From NCBI GenBank assembly GCA_902767355.1, contig CACXHG010000168.1, forward strand, positions 1 through 9,360: 9,360 nt of DNA, written 5' to 3'. The translations under genes and the position numbers were made by a program. The notes beneath the pieces were generated by a model that had not been told where the DNA came from, did no database searches, and worked only from the letters and a program-made list of their open reading frames with translations. Positions within the stretch are counted from its first letter, which is position 1. Each line of letters starts with the position of its first letter. Origin of the DNA: an uncultured Bacteroidia bacterium (GTDB lineage: Bacteria; Bacteroidota; Bacteroidia; Bacteroidales; UBA932). This document shows, piece by piece, positions 1 to 5,875 of the stretch.

Positions 1-360
1 ATATAGGATCGGATCCATAAAAATCAGCGACAGAGCCGTTACCACGGCGCTGATTACCACATTGAGAATCACCACGTTGCCAAGCACGCGGTTGGCCATC
101 TTGTAGTCCTGCTGGCCCAGCAGTATGGAGATGAGGGTCGCGGCGCCCACGCCCACCAGGGTGCCGAAGGCCACCGCTATGTTCATCAGCGGGAAGGTCA
201 CCGCCAGACCGCTGATGGCCAGCGGACCGACGCCCTGCCCGATGAAAATGCTGTCCACCATATTGTAGAGCGACGATGCCAGCATCGCCACAATGGCGGG
301 AGTTGCATATTGCCTTAAAAGCTTGCCAATTTTTTCTGTTCCTAACTCGACAGGTATCAT
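1..360 (-). CDS. MATE-family multidrug/cation efflux transporter, N-terminal part (gene leaves the window)
   Basis: This is an inner-membrane antiporter of the MATE family (NorM/MepA/DinF group), which exports drugs or metabolites using a Na+ or H+ gradient. Only the first 120 residues are visible; full-length members have about 450 and 12 helices. An amphipathic start is followed by three hydrophobic segments at about 14-40, 48-82 and 92-115. Family-typical features are the Pro in the first helix (ATPAIV, 19-24), the NMVDSIFIG stretch (33-41) and GVGAATLISILLGQ (70-83). The frame is open to base 1. The ATG at 358-360 is chosen because a perfect AGGAGG lies 8 nt upstream of it and the family N-terminus fits. 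The gene is the last visible member of the rsfS-ftsH-cdsA-psd operon. Family membership is secure; the substrate cannot be told from the sequence. Confidence 0.9.
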   Translation of the reverse strand, partial: MIPVELGTEKIGKLLRQYATPAIVAMLASSLYNMVDSIFIGQGVGPLAISGLAVTFPLMNIAVAFGTLVGVGAATLISILLGQQDYKMANRVLGNVVILNVVISAVVTALSLIFMDPILY

Positions 361-368
361 TCCAAAAA

Positions 369-374
369 CCTCCT
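369..374 (-). promoter_or_regulatory. Consensus Shine-Dalgarno (AGGAGG) for the MATE gene, overlapping the psd stop codon
   Basis: The minus strand reads TAGGAGG, in which the psd stop TAG (373-375) provides the first bases of the ribosome binding site. There are 8 nt between AGGAGG and the ATG at 360, which is ideal spacing. None of the other seven starts in the window has a comparable sequence, so this site both decides the MATE start and stands out. The overlap with the stop codon suggests that ribosomes finishing psd could reinitiate here. Confidence 0.75.
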
Positions 375-1029
375 ACTTCAAACGCGCCAATGCCGAAACG
401 CTGCCCTTTACCTTGTCGCCCACTTTGACCAGCGGCTCCACATCGCCGGGGATTAAAACCGTCAGGCGGGAGCCGAACTTGATAAAGCCCGCCTCGCCGG
501 CCTGCCGGGCCTTGTCACCCTGATGGGTGTAGCAGACCACCCTGCGGGCCACTATGCCCGCGATCTGGCGGAACATCACCTCGCGGCCATTTTCGTCTTT
601 GACAACTATGGACGTGTGTTCGTTTTTCTCAGATGACTTGGGCAGAAAGGCGAAGGTGTGGGCGCCGGGATAATACTTGCAGTATGTCACCTCGCCCCCG
701 GTCGGGAACCAGGTGATATGCACGTTGAAAAGGTTCAGGAAAATGGAGATGCGGGTACATTCGCAGCCGAAATACTCTTTGACAAACACCTTGTCCACCT
801 CCACCACCTTGCCGTCGGCGGGAGAGCCCACCAGGGAAGGATCATCGATGACCTTGCGCACCGGCGTGCGGAAAAAGAATATCACCACCCCTATCAGAAA
901 CAGGGCGGCCACTGCCACCAGCGCCTTGAGGATGTCTGAAGAAGAAAATACGCACACAGCAATGGCGACAATAATCCATACCGCCGTGTTTATCAGAATA
1001 AAAGGCCTCCCTTCGCTATGAATTTTCAT
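373..1029 (-). CDS. psd: Phosphatidylserine decarboxylase, short membrane-anchored form
   Basis: Psd converts phosphatidylserine to phosphatidylethanolamine at the inner membrane using a pyruvoyl cofactor made by self-cleavage. With the ATG at 1027-1029 the protein has 218 residues, typical of the short Psd subfamily; an in-frame GTG two codons upstream (1035) is the alternative start. Two hydrophobic segments lie at about 10-28 and 33-53, followed by FRTP (53-56). PADGKV (70-75), NVHI (102-105, including His104) and the KNEHT stretch (135-139) match conserved family blocks. IKFGSR contains the Gly-Ser cleavage site (186-187), whose Ser187 would become the pyruvoyl group; FGS replaces the LGST of the E. 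coli enzyme, as is usual in the short form. The gene lies 12 nt after cdsA. The gene for PssA, which makes its substrate, is not in the window. Confidence 0.95.
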   Translation of the reverse strand: MKIHSEGRPFILINTAVWIIVAIAVCVFSSSDILKALVAVAALFLIGVVIFFFRTPVRKVIDDPSLVGSPADGKVVEVDKVFVKEYFGCECTRISIFLNLFNVHITWFPTGGEVTYCKYYPGAHTFAFLPKSSEKNEHTSIVVKDENGREVMFRQIAGIVARRVVCYTHQGDKARQAGEAGFIKFGSRLTVLIPGDVEPLVKVGDKVKGSVSALARLK

Positions 1030-1041
1030 AAGCACACGAGT

Positions 1042-1887
1042 TTATATTACGCCAAGCAGGACAAACAGGACCGCCACGGCCGGAATGGCGAAAAGCGCTG
1101 CGTCGAAACGGTCCAGCAGCCCGCCGTGGCCTATGATAATAGAGCCCGAGTCCTTGAAATTATAATGGCGTTTGATAAGCGATTCGAACAGGTCGCCGAA
1201 AATGCCGAAAACAGACACCATCAGTGCGGCTACAAGCCACTGCCACAAAGCGATGCCGAATGAATGCACGAAATAAATCCCTGCCGCAGTTGCCAGGCAG
1301 AAAAGCAGGCTGCCGGCCATCCCCGCCCAGGACTTGTTGGGAGAAATGTGCGGCGCCAACTTGCGGCTGCCGGACTTCTGCCCGAAGGTCATCCCGACCG
1401 CGTAAGCCCCCACGTCGGAGGCCCACACCAGAAGCATGACGGCGATGAAAAGGTATGGAGTATAAGCCCCTTCAGCGTCGAACATCAGCAGCTGCGAGAC
1501 CATGAACGAGGGCAGCAGATAAACCAGCGGGAAACAGATATCCTGCGCCGTGAGTTTTTCTATGCGCTCTTCCTTGTCGAGCACTATGGCGATGAGCAAT
1601 ATCAGCAGCAGGGGGAAACATGCCAGAAACATCTTGGGCTGCAGCTTGCCGCCATGGACAAAGAAGCCCACGGCAAAAACCGCCACGGCAAGAAAGATGG
1701 CCAGGCAACGGGTCAGGACATGCTTCCCCTTGCCTATGGACATCGAATAGAATTCGCACATCATCACCGCCAGTCCAAAGGAAAACACGGCGGCGTAGCA
1801 GAGCGGATGCAGCAGCAGCGCCCCTATGAGCACCACCACCAGCAACACGGCGCCGAGGCATCTTTTAAGCAGTGAATCAGCAGCCAT
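1042..1887 (-). CDS. cdsA: Phosphatidate cytidylyltransferase (CDP-diacylglycerol synthase)
   Basis: CdsA makes CDP-diacylglycerol from CTP and phosphatidic acid, the entry point to all phospholipids. The 281-residue protein is largely membrane-embedded, with about seven to eight hydrophobic segments. Conserved polar motifs sit at WASDVGAY (155-162), SPNKSWAG (182-189), GDLFES (231-236) and the CDS signature SLIKR...KDSG...GHGGLLDRFD (236-262), which carries the metal and CTP-binding acidic residues. One position of the signature is unusual: the Pro (or Gly) before GHGG is Ile252 (codon ATA at 1132-1134). The ATG at 1887 is chosen because the frame upstream of it overlaps ftsH and encodes an Arg-rich, non-family sequence. 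It starts 4 nt after the ftsH stop, so translation is probably coupled. The product feeds the phospholipid branch to which Psd belongs. Confidence 0.95.
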   Translation of the reverse strand: MAADSLLKRCLGAVLLVVVLIGALLLHPLCYAAVFSFGLAVMMCEFYSMSIGKGKHVLTRCLAIFLAVAVFAVGFFVHGGKLQPKMFLACFPLLLILLIAIVLDKEERIEKLTAQDICFPLVYLLPSFMVSQLLMFDAEGAYTPYLFIAVMLLVWASDVGAYAVGMTFGQKSGSRKLAPHISPNKSWAGMAGSLLFCLATAAGIYFVHSFGIALWQWLVAALMVSVFGIFGDLFESLIKRHYNFKDSGSIIIGHGGLLDRFDAALFAIPAVAVLFVLLGVI

Positions 1888-1891
1888 ATTC

Positions 1892-4096
1892 CTAGAACAA
1901 TGTGGGTGTATCGCCAGCGGTGTCTTCTGTCTCTTCTGCCTTCTTCTGCGGCCGGCGGCGGGGTTTGGAAGGCTTTTCGGCCTCGGACTCACTCCCTGCC
2001 TCGGACGCAGGCGCATCCTCTGCACTTTCCTGGGCAAACTCTATCGGCTCTTCTTCCGGCTCTGAAGTTTCAGAAGGGAGCTCCTGCGGCTTTTCGGGCT
2101 CTTCTTGCAGGAGGGCGTTGGGATTCACGCCACCCTTGCGGGGGCCGAGTATGCGCTCCACATCTTCCGAGAAGATTACCTCGCGCTCCAGCAGCAGGGC
2201 CGCCAGGGCTTCGAAGCCCTCGCGATGCTCGCTCAGCACACGGTTGGCCGTGGCGTAGGCCTGGTCTATGAGCTTCTTGACCTCGAGGTCAATCTCTTCT
2301 GCGGTCTTTTCGCTGTACGGCTTGGTGAAGCCCATCTCGCTGCGGCCGGTGGAGTCGTAGTAAGACACGTTGCCTATCTTGTCGCTCATGCCGAAATATG
2401 TGACCATGGCATAGGCCTGGCGGGTGAGCTTCTCGAGGTCGTTGAGGGCGCCGGTAGATATCTCGCCGTTGACCAGCTGCTCCGCCACGCGGCCGCCGAT
2501 AGTGGCCGCCATCTCGTCCATGAGCTGCTCGCGGGTGGTGAGCTGGCGCTCTTCCGGCAGGTACCATGCGGCGCCGAGAGCCTGTCCGCGGGGGATTATG
2601 GTCACTTTGAGCAGAGGATTGGCGTGCGGCAGTATCCAGCTCACGGTGGCGTGGCCGGCCTCATGATGGGCTATGGTGCGCTTCTCGTCGGCAGTGATTA
2701 TCTTGCTCTTGCGCTCCAGACCGCCCACGATGCGGTCTATGGCATCCAGGAAGTCCTGCTTCTGGACATAAGACTTATTGTGGCGGGCGGCAATCAGCGC
2801 CGCCTCGTTGCAGACATTGGCGATGTCGGCTCCCGAGAAACCGGGGGTCTGCTTGGCCAGGAAATCGATGCTGAAGCCCGGTTCAAGCTTGATCTTGCGC
2901 AGGTGGACCTTGAATATCTCCAGGCGCTCCTTGAGCTCCGGCAGGTCCACGTGGATCTGGCGATCAAAGCGGCCGGCACGCATCAGCGCGCTGTCCAGCA
3001 CGTCGGCACGATTGGTCGCAGCCAGCACTATCACGCCCGAATTGGAGTCGAAGCCGTCCATCTCGGTGAGCAACTGGTTGAGGGTATTCTCGCGCTCGTC
3101 GTTAGAAGAGAAACCGATATTCTTGCTGCGGGAGCGGCCTACGGCGTCTATCTCGTCTATGAACACGATGCAGGGTGCCTTCTCCTTTGCCTGGCGGAAC
3201 AGGTCGCGCACGCGGGATGCGCCCACGCCCACGAACATCTCCACGAAGTCAGAGCCGGAAATGGAGAAGAACGGCACGTTTGCCTCGCCTGCCACGGCCT
3301 TGGCCAGCAGGGTCTTGCCGGTGCCGGGAGGGCCCACCAGCAGGGCGCCTTTGGGGATCTTGCCGCCCAGGGTGGTGTATTTCTTGGGATTCTTCAGAAA
3401 ATCCACGATCTCCATCACCTCTACCTTGGCCTCTTCCAGGCCGGCCACATCCTTGAATGTGACCTTACTGCTCTCGTCCTGCTTGTCCTTGTCTATGAGC
3501 CTGGCCTGGGACTTGCCGACATTGAAAATGCCGCCGCCCATACCGCCGCCCATGCCGCGCATGGGCATGGCGAACAGCATGATGAAGAAGACCAGCATCA
3601 GGATAATCCATATCCAATCCATGACATTGGCCCAGCCGCTGGTGCGCTCTTCCATCACCACCTCGAAGCGGTCCAGCTCCGGAAGCTGCTGCAGCACAGT
3701 GTCAAACTCAGTTTCTGCATTGAAGCTGTCGGACACCAGAAAATAGAAGTACGGCCCGTTCTTGGGCTGGCTGCCTTCCTGGAAATAATTCTTGTAGCGC
3801 TCTGCGGCGGCAGGCTTGATATAGACTTCGCCGCGGTTGGCGTTGCGTATATACACGAGCTTGGACACGCTGCCGGTCGGCAGAATCTCGTCGCGCACCT
3901 CGAACCATTCCTTTTTGACCGGACGGGCGCCGCCGTTGGTAGTGAGCAGCATCACCAGCCCGCCCAGCAGAAGGGCGTAAACCAAAAAAACTATCCAGCG
4001 CGGACGACCGCCGCCCTGCATGCCGCCAAACGGGAAGCGGCCGGGTTTGTTGCCGCCGTTGGTATTGCCGTTATTGGGGTTGTTATTATTGCTCAT
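1892..4096 (-). CDS. ftsH: ATP-dependent zinc metalloprotease FtsH
   Basis: FtsH is a hexameric membrane-anchored AAA+ protease that unfolds and degrades membrane and short-lived cytosolic proteins. The 734 residues show an Asn/Gly-rich N-terminus (1-30), a first membrane helix (about 34-53), a periplasmic domain, a second helix (about 158-177) and a Gly/Met-rich linker (181-190). The ATPase domain follows with Walker A GPPGTGKT (255-262), pore loop MFVGVGAS (287-294), Walker B VFIDEID (311-317) and Arg fingers Arg376 and Arg379 in RAGRFDR. The peptidase domain has the zinc motif HEAGH (478-482) and the likely third ligand Asp553 in GALNDL. A charged, Glu/Pro-rich tail of about 80 residues (652-734) is probably disordered. 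All catalytic residues are intact. The ATG at 4096 lies 11 nt inside rsfS; in-frame starts further upstream encode sequence unlike the family. Confidence 0.98.
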   Translation of the reverse strand: MSNNNNPNNGNTNGGNKPGRFPFGGMQGGGRPRWIVFLVYALLLGGLVMLLTTNGGARPVKKEWFEVRDEILPTGSVSKLVYIRNANRGEVYIKPAAAERYKNYFQEGSQPKNGPYFYFLVSDSFNAETEFDTVLQQLPELDRFEVVMEERTSGWANVMDWIWIILMLVFFIMLFAMPMRGMGGGMGGGIFNVGKSQARLIDKDKQDESSKVTFKDVAGLEEAKVEVMEIVDFLKNPKKYTTLGGKIPKGALLVGPPGTGKTLLAKAVAGEANVPFFSISGSDFVEMFVGVGASRVRDLFRQAKEKAPCIVFIDEIDAVGRSRSKNIGFSSNDERENTLNQLLTEMDGFDSNSGVIVLAATNRADVLDSALMRAGRFDRQIHVDLPELKERLEIFKVHLRKIKLEPGFSIDFLAKQTPGFSGADIANVCNEAALIAARHNKSYVQKQDFLDAIDRIVGGLERKSKIITADEKRTIAHHEAGHATVSWILPHANPLLKVTIIPRGQALGAAWYLPEERQLTTREQLMDEMAATIGGRVAEQLVNGEISTGALNDLEKLTRQAYAMVTYFGMSDKIGNVSYYDSTGRSEMGFTKPYSEKTAEEIDLEVKKLIDQAYATANRVLSEHREGFEALAALLLEREVIFSEDVERILGPRKGGVNPNALLQEEPEKPQELPSETSEPEEEPIEFAQESAEDAPASEAGSESEAEKPSKPRRRPQKKAEETEDTAGDTPTLF

Positions 4097-4454
4097 CGTC
4101 TTCAAAATTGATTTTTTCAGCATCGGACCAAAGATCTTCGAGGCGGTAGAAATCGCGGTACTCGGTCTGGAACACATGCACCACTATGTCGCCATAGTCC
4201 AAGATTACCCAGAAGGCATTTTCGCGACCCTGGCTGCGTATGGGATCCTGCTTGCACTTGTCCCACATCTGCTCCACCACATTGTCGCTTATGGCCACGA
4301 CCTGTGTCGTGCTGTCGGCATTGCAGATCACGAAATGGTCGCAGATAGCGGTGCCGATGGCGGTCAGGTCCATCGCAACTACGTTTTTGGCTTTTTTGTC
4401 AAGCATAGCCTGCGCTATCACTTCGATTTCGGTTTTCTGCGTTTCGTTATTCAT
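4086..4454 (-). CDS. rsfS: Ribosomal silencing factor RsfS (YbeB/Iojap family)
   Basis: RsfS binds ribosomal protein uL14 on the large subunit and blocks joining with the small subunit, lowering translation in stationary phase or starvation. The 122 residues match the usual family length. Diagnostic stretches are CDHFVICNADSTTQV (38-52), the VILDYGDIVVHVF block and the FYRLEDLW-DA segment near the C-terminus. It is the first gene of the minus-strand run rsfS-ftsH-cdsA-psd-MATE and its TAA overlaps the ftsH start by 11 nt, so translational coupling to ftsH is likely. The ATG at 4454 has no Shine-Dalgarno, only an A/T-rich leader, as is common in Bacteroidota. The 44-nt gap to birA must hold the operon promoter unless it lies within birA; I see no convincing -33/-7 pair for it. 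Confidence 0.95.
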   Translation of the reverse strand: MNNETQKTEIEVIAQAMLDKKAKNVVAMDLTAIGTAICDHFVICNADSTTQVVAISDNVVEQMWDKCKQDPIRSQGRENAFWVILDYGDIVVHVFQTEYRDFYRLEDLWSDAEKINFEDDEQ

Positions 4455-4498
4455 AAATTATGAGTTATTTTGCGTTGAAAAGATTAACCTGCGAATTT

Positions 4499-5209
4499 AT
4501 GAAAATTAAATGGTTTAACACAATCGATTCCACAAATTCGGCGATGGCCGCCTCCAGGGAAAGCCTCTCGGACTGCGAAGTCTGGGCCGCCCGCACCCAG
4601 AGCGCCGGCCGCGGGCAGAAGGGAAACTCTTGGAGCAGCGCCCCGGGAGAGAACCTCACCTTCTCCATCTATCTGGAGCCCGTCCACATCGCCGCTGCCG
4701 CGCAGTTTGCCATTTCGCAGGCGGTAGCCCTGGGCGTGTGCGGCTATCTGGCGGGCAAAGGCATCCGCGCCAGCGTCAAATGGCCCAACGATATCTATGT
4801 CCAAGACCGGAAAATCTGCGGCATACTGATAGAAAACACCATAGGCCCGAAGATGATGAAAAGCAGCATCGTGGGAGTGGGCCTCAACCTGAACCAGACC
4901 GAGTTTCCGAGCAGCGTCCCGAACCCCGTTTCGGTCAAAACGCTCACCGGAAACAGCTATGTTATAGACACTGAATTAGAAGAACTTCTGCGCTGCATTC
5001 TCAATGAATACAGCAACATCGGGCCGCAGACTGCCGGCGAATATCTGAAGCGGCTTTATCTCAAAGATACGCCCCATGTTTTCACCATTGCAGCCAGCGG
5101 CGAGCGGCGCCGCGCCACTATCCGCAACGTGGCTTCGGACGGAATGATGGAGGTGGAATTTGACGACGGCGGCACAGGGCGCTTCGCCTTCAAAGAAATC
5201 GTCTATTAG
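4499..5209 (+). CDS. birA: Biotin--[acetyl-CoA-carboxylase] ligase, monofunctional
   Basis: The enzyme activates biotin with ATP to biotinyl-AMP and transfers it to the carrier lysine of biotin-dependent carboxylases. The 236 residues hold the catalytic domain with IDSTN (9-13), the biotin/adenylate loop TQSAGRGQKGNSW (33-45), KWPNDI (94-99), KICGIL (105-110, with the catalytic Lys in this region) and GVGLNLN (126-132), then a small C-terminal beta domain (about 190-236). There is no N-terminal winged-helix domain, so this is the group I, non-repressor type. The ATG at 4499 is chosen because MKIKWFNTIDSTN is the normal family N-terminus. An in-frame ATG at 4460 would add 13 residues but leave only 5 nt to divergent rsfS. 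The stop TAG (5207-5209) overlaps the stop of convergent rpe. Confidence 0.95.
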   Translation: MKIKWFNTIDSTNSAMAASRESLSDCEVWAARTQSAGRGQKGNSWSSAPGENLTFSIYLEPVHIAAAAQFAISQAVALGVCGYLAGKGIRASVKWPNDIYVQDRKICGILIENTIGPKMMKSSIVGVGLNLNQTEFPSSVPNPVSVKTLTGNSYVIDTELEELLRCILNEYSNIGPQTAGEYLKRLYLKDTPHVFTIAASGERRRATIRNVASDGMMEVEFDDGGTGRFAFKEIVY

Positions 5210-5856
5210 GCGTTCGCGAGAATTGAGATTGTCTTGAGCGGGTCGGCCGAACCGAACACAGAGCTGCCGGCCACGAAAGCGTCCACGCCGGAGGCGGCCA
5301 GCATGGCCACATTGCCCTCGCCTATGCCGCCGTCTATCTCGATAAGGCAGCGGCTGCCGCAGTCTTCTATCATCTTTCTGAGCTTGCGGACCTTGTTCAC
5401 GGCCTGGGGGATGAACTTCTGCCCTCCGAAACCCGGATTGACAGACATTATCAGAGCCAGGTCTATCTTGTCCAGCACGTCTTCCAGCAGGCAGACATTG
5501 GTGTGAGGGTTCACGGCCACCCCGGCCTTCATGCCGCACTCGTGGATAGCCGCTATGGTGCGGTCCAGATGCGTGCAGGCCTCGAGATGCACGGTCAGAT
5601 AAGTCACTCCCAGCTCGGCGAACCTTTTGATGTAATTGTCAGGGTTGACAATCATAAGGTGGACGTCCAGCGGCTTGGTGCTGACTTTGGCTATGCGCTC
5701 CACAACCGGGAAGCCGAACGAGATATTGGGCACGAACACGCCGTCCATGATGTCCAGGTGCAGCCAGGCGCACTCGGAGGCGTTGAGCATCTTGATGTCG
5801 CGCTCAAGATTGCCGAAATCTGCAGAAAGTACCGAAGGGGCGATGATATGTTTCAT
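5206..5856 (-). CDS. rpe: Ribulose-phosphate 3-epimerase
   Basis: Rpe interconverts D-ribulose 5-phosphate and D-xylulose 5-phosphate in the non-oxidative pentose phosphate pathway, in the cytosol. The 216-residue TIM barrel has the usual length. The metal ligands are visible: His33 and Asp35 in LHLDIMDG, His66 in DVHLM and Asp175 in EIDGGI; Asp35 and Asp175 are the catalytic acid/base pair in the family. SADFGNL (11-17), the phosphate loop VNPGFGGQ (139-146) and the late VAGSSVFG (195-202) are canonical. The gene starts 19 nt after the lptD stop and is probably cotranscribed with it. Its own TAA (5206-5208) interlocks with the TAG of convergent birA, leaving no room for a separate terminator. 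The ATG at 5856 has no Shine-Dalgarno. Confidence 0.97.
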   Translation of the reverse strand: MKHIIAPSVLSADFGNLERDIKMLNASECAWLHLDIMDGVFVPNISFGFPVVERIAKVSTKPLDVHLMIVNPDNYIKRFAELGVTYLTVHLEACTHLDRTIAAIHECGMKAGVAVNPHTNVCLLEDVLDKIDLALIMSVNPGFGGQKFIPQAVNKVRKLRKMIEDCGSRCLIEIDGGIGEGNVAMLAASGVDAFVAGSSVFGSADPLKTISILANA

Positions 5857-5875
5857 GACTGAAGATTTTACTCGT

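Noticed and set aside
33..48. Edge of the window checked for a frameshift in the MATE gene
   Set aside because: The frame is open from the ATG at 360 to base 1 with family-like sequence throughout; the gene is cut by the window edge, not broken.
1888..2037. Longer N-terminus for CdsA starting at 2037
   Set aside because: The extra 50 residues are Arg/Pro-rich and lie entirely within the ftsH tail-coding region and the short gap. The ATG at 1887 gives the usual CdsA N-terminus and length.
3521..3565. Repetitive GCCGCC/CAT sequence suggesting a tandem repeat
   Set aside because: It encodes the Gly/Met-rich linker of FtsH (GMGGGMGGG), so the repetition is explained by the protein.
2105..4111. 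A 668-codon open frame on the plus strand, antisense to ftsH
   Set aside because: It mirrors the ftsH codons on the opposite strand, is rich in His/Ala/Gly/Leu without any recognisable domain, and ftsH is unmistakable. G/C-rich third positions produce such long antisense frames.
4466..4472. Possible birA -7 promoter element TATTTTG
   Set aside because: It is one base short of TAnnTTTG and no good -33 TTTG is present at the proper distance; too weak to call.
4460..4498. Upstream start for birA at 4460, adding 13 residues
   Set aside because: The extension has no counterpart in the family, and the start at 4499 gives the conserved IDSTN motif close to the N-terminus as usual.
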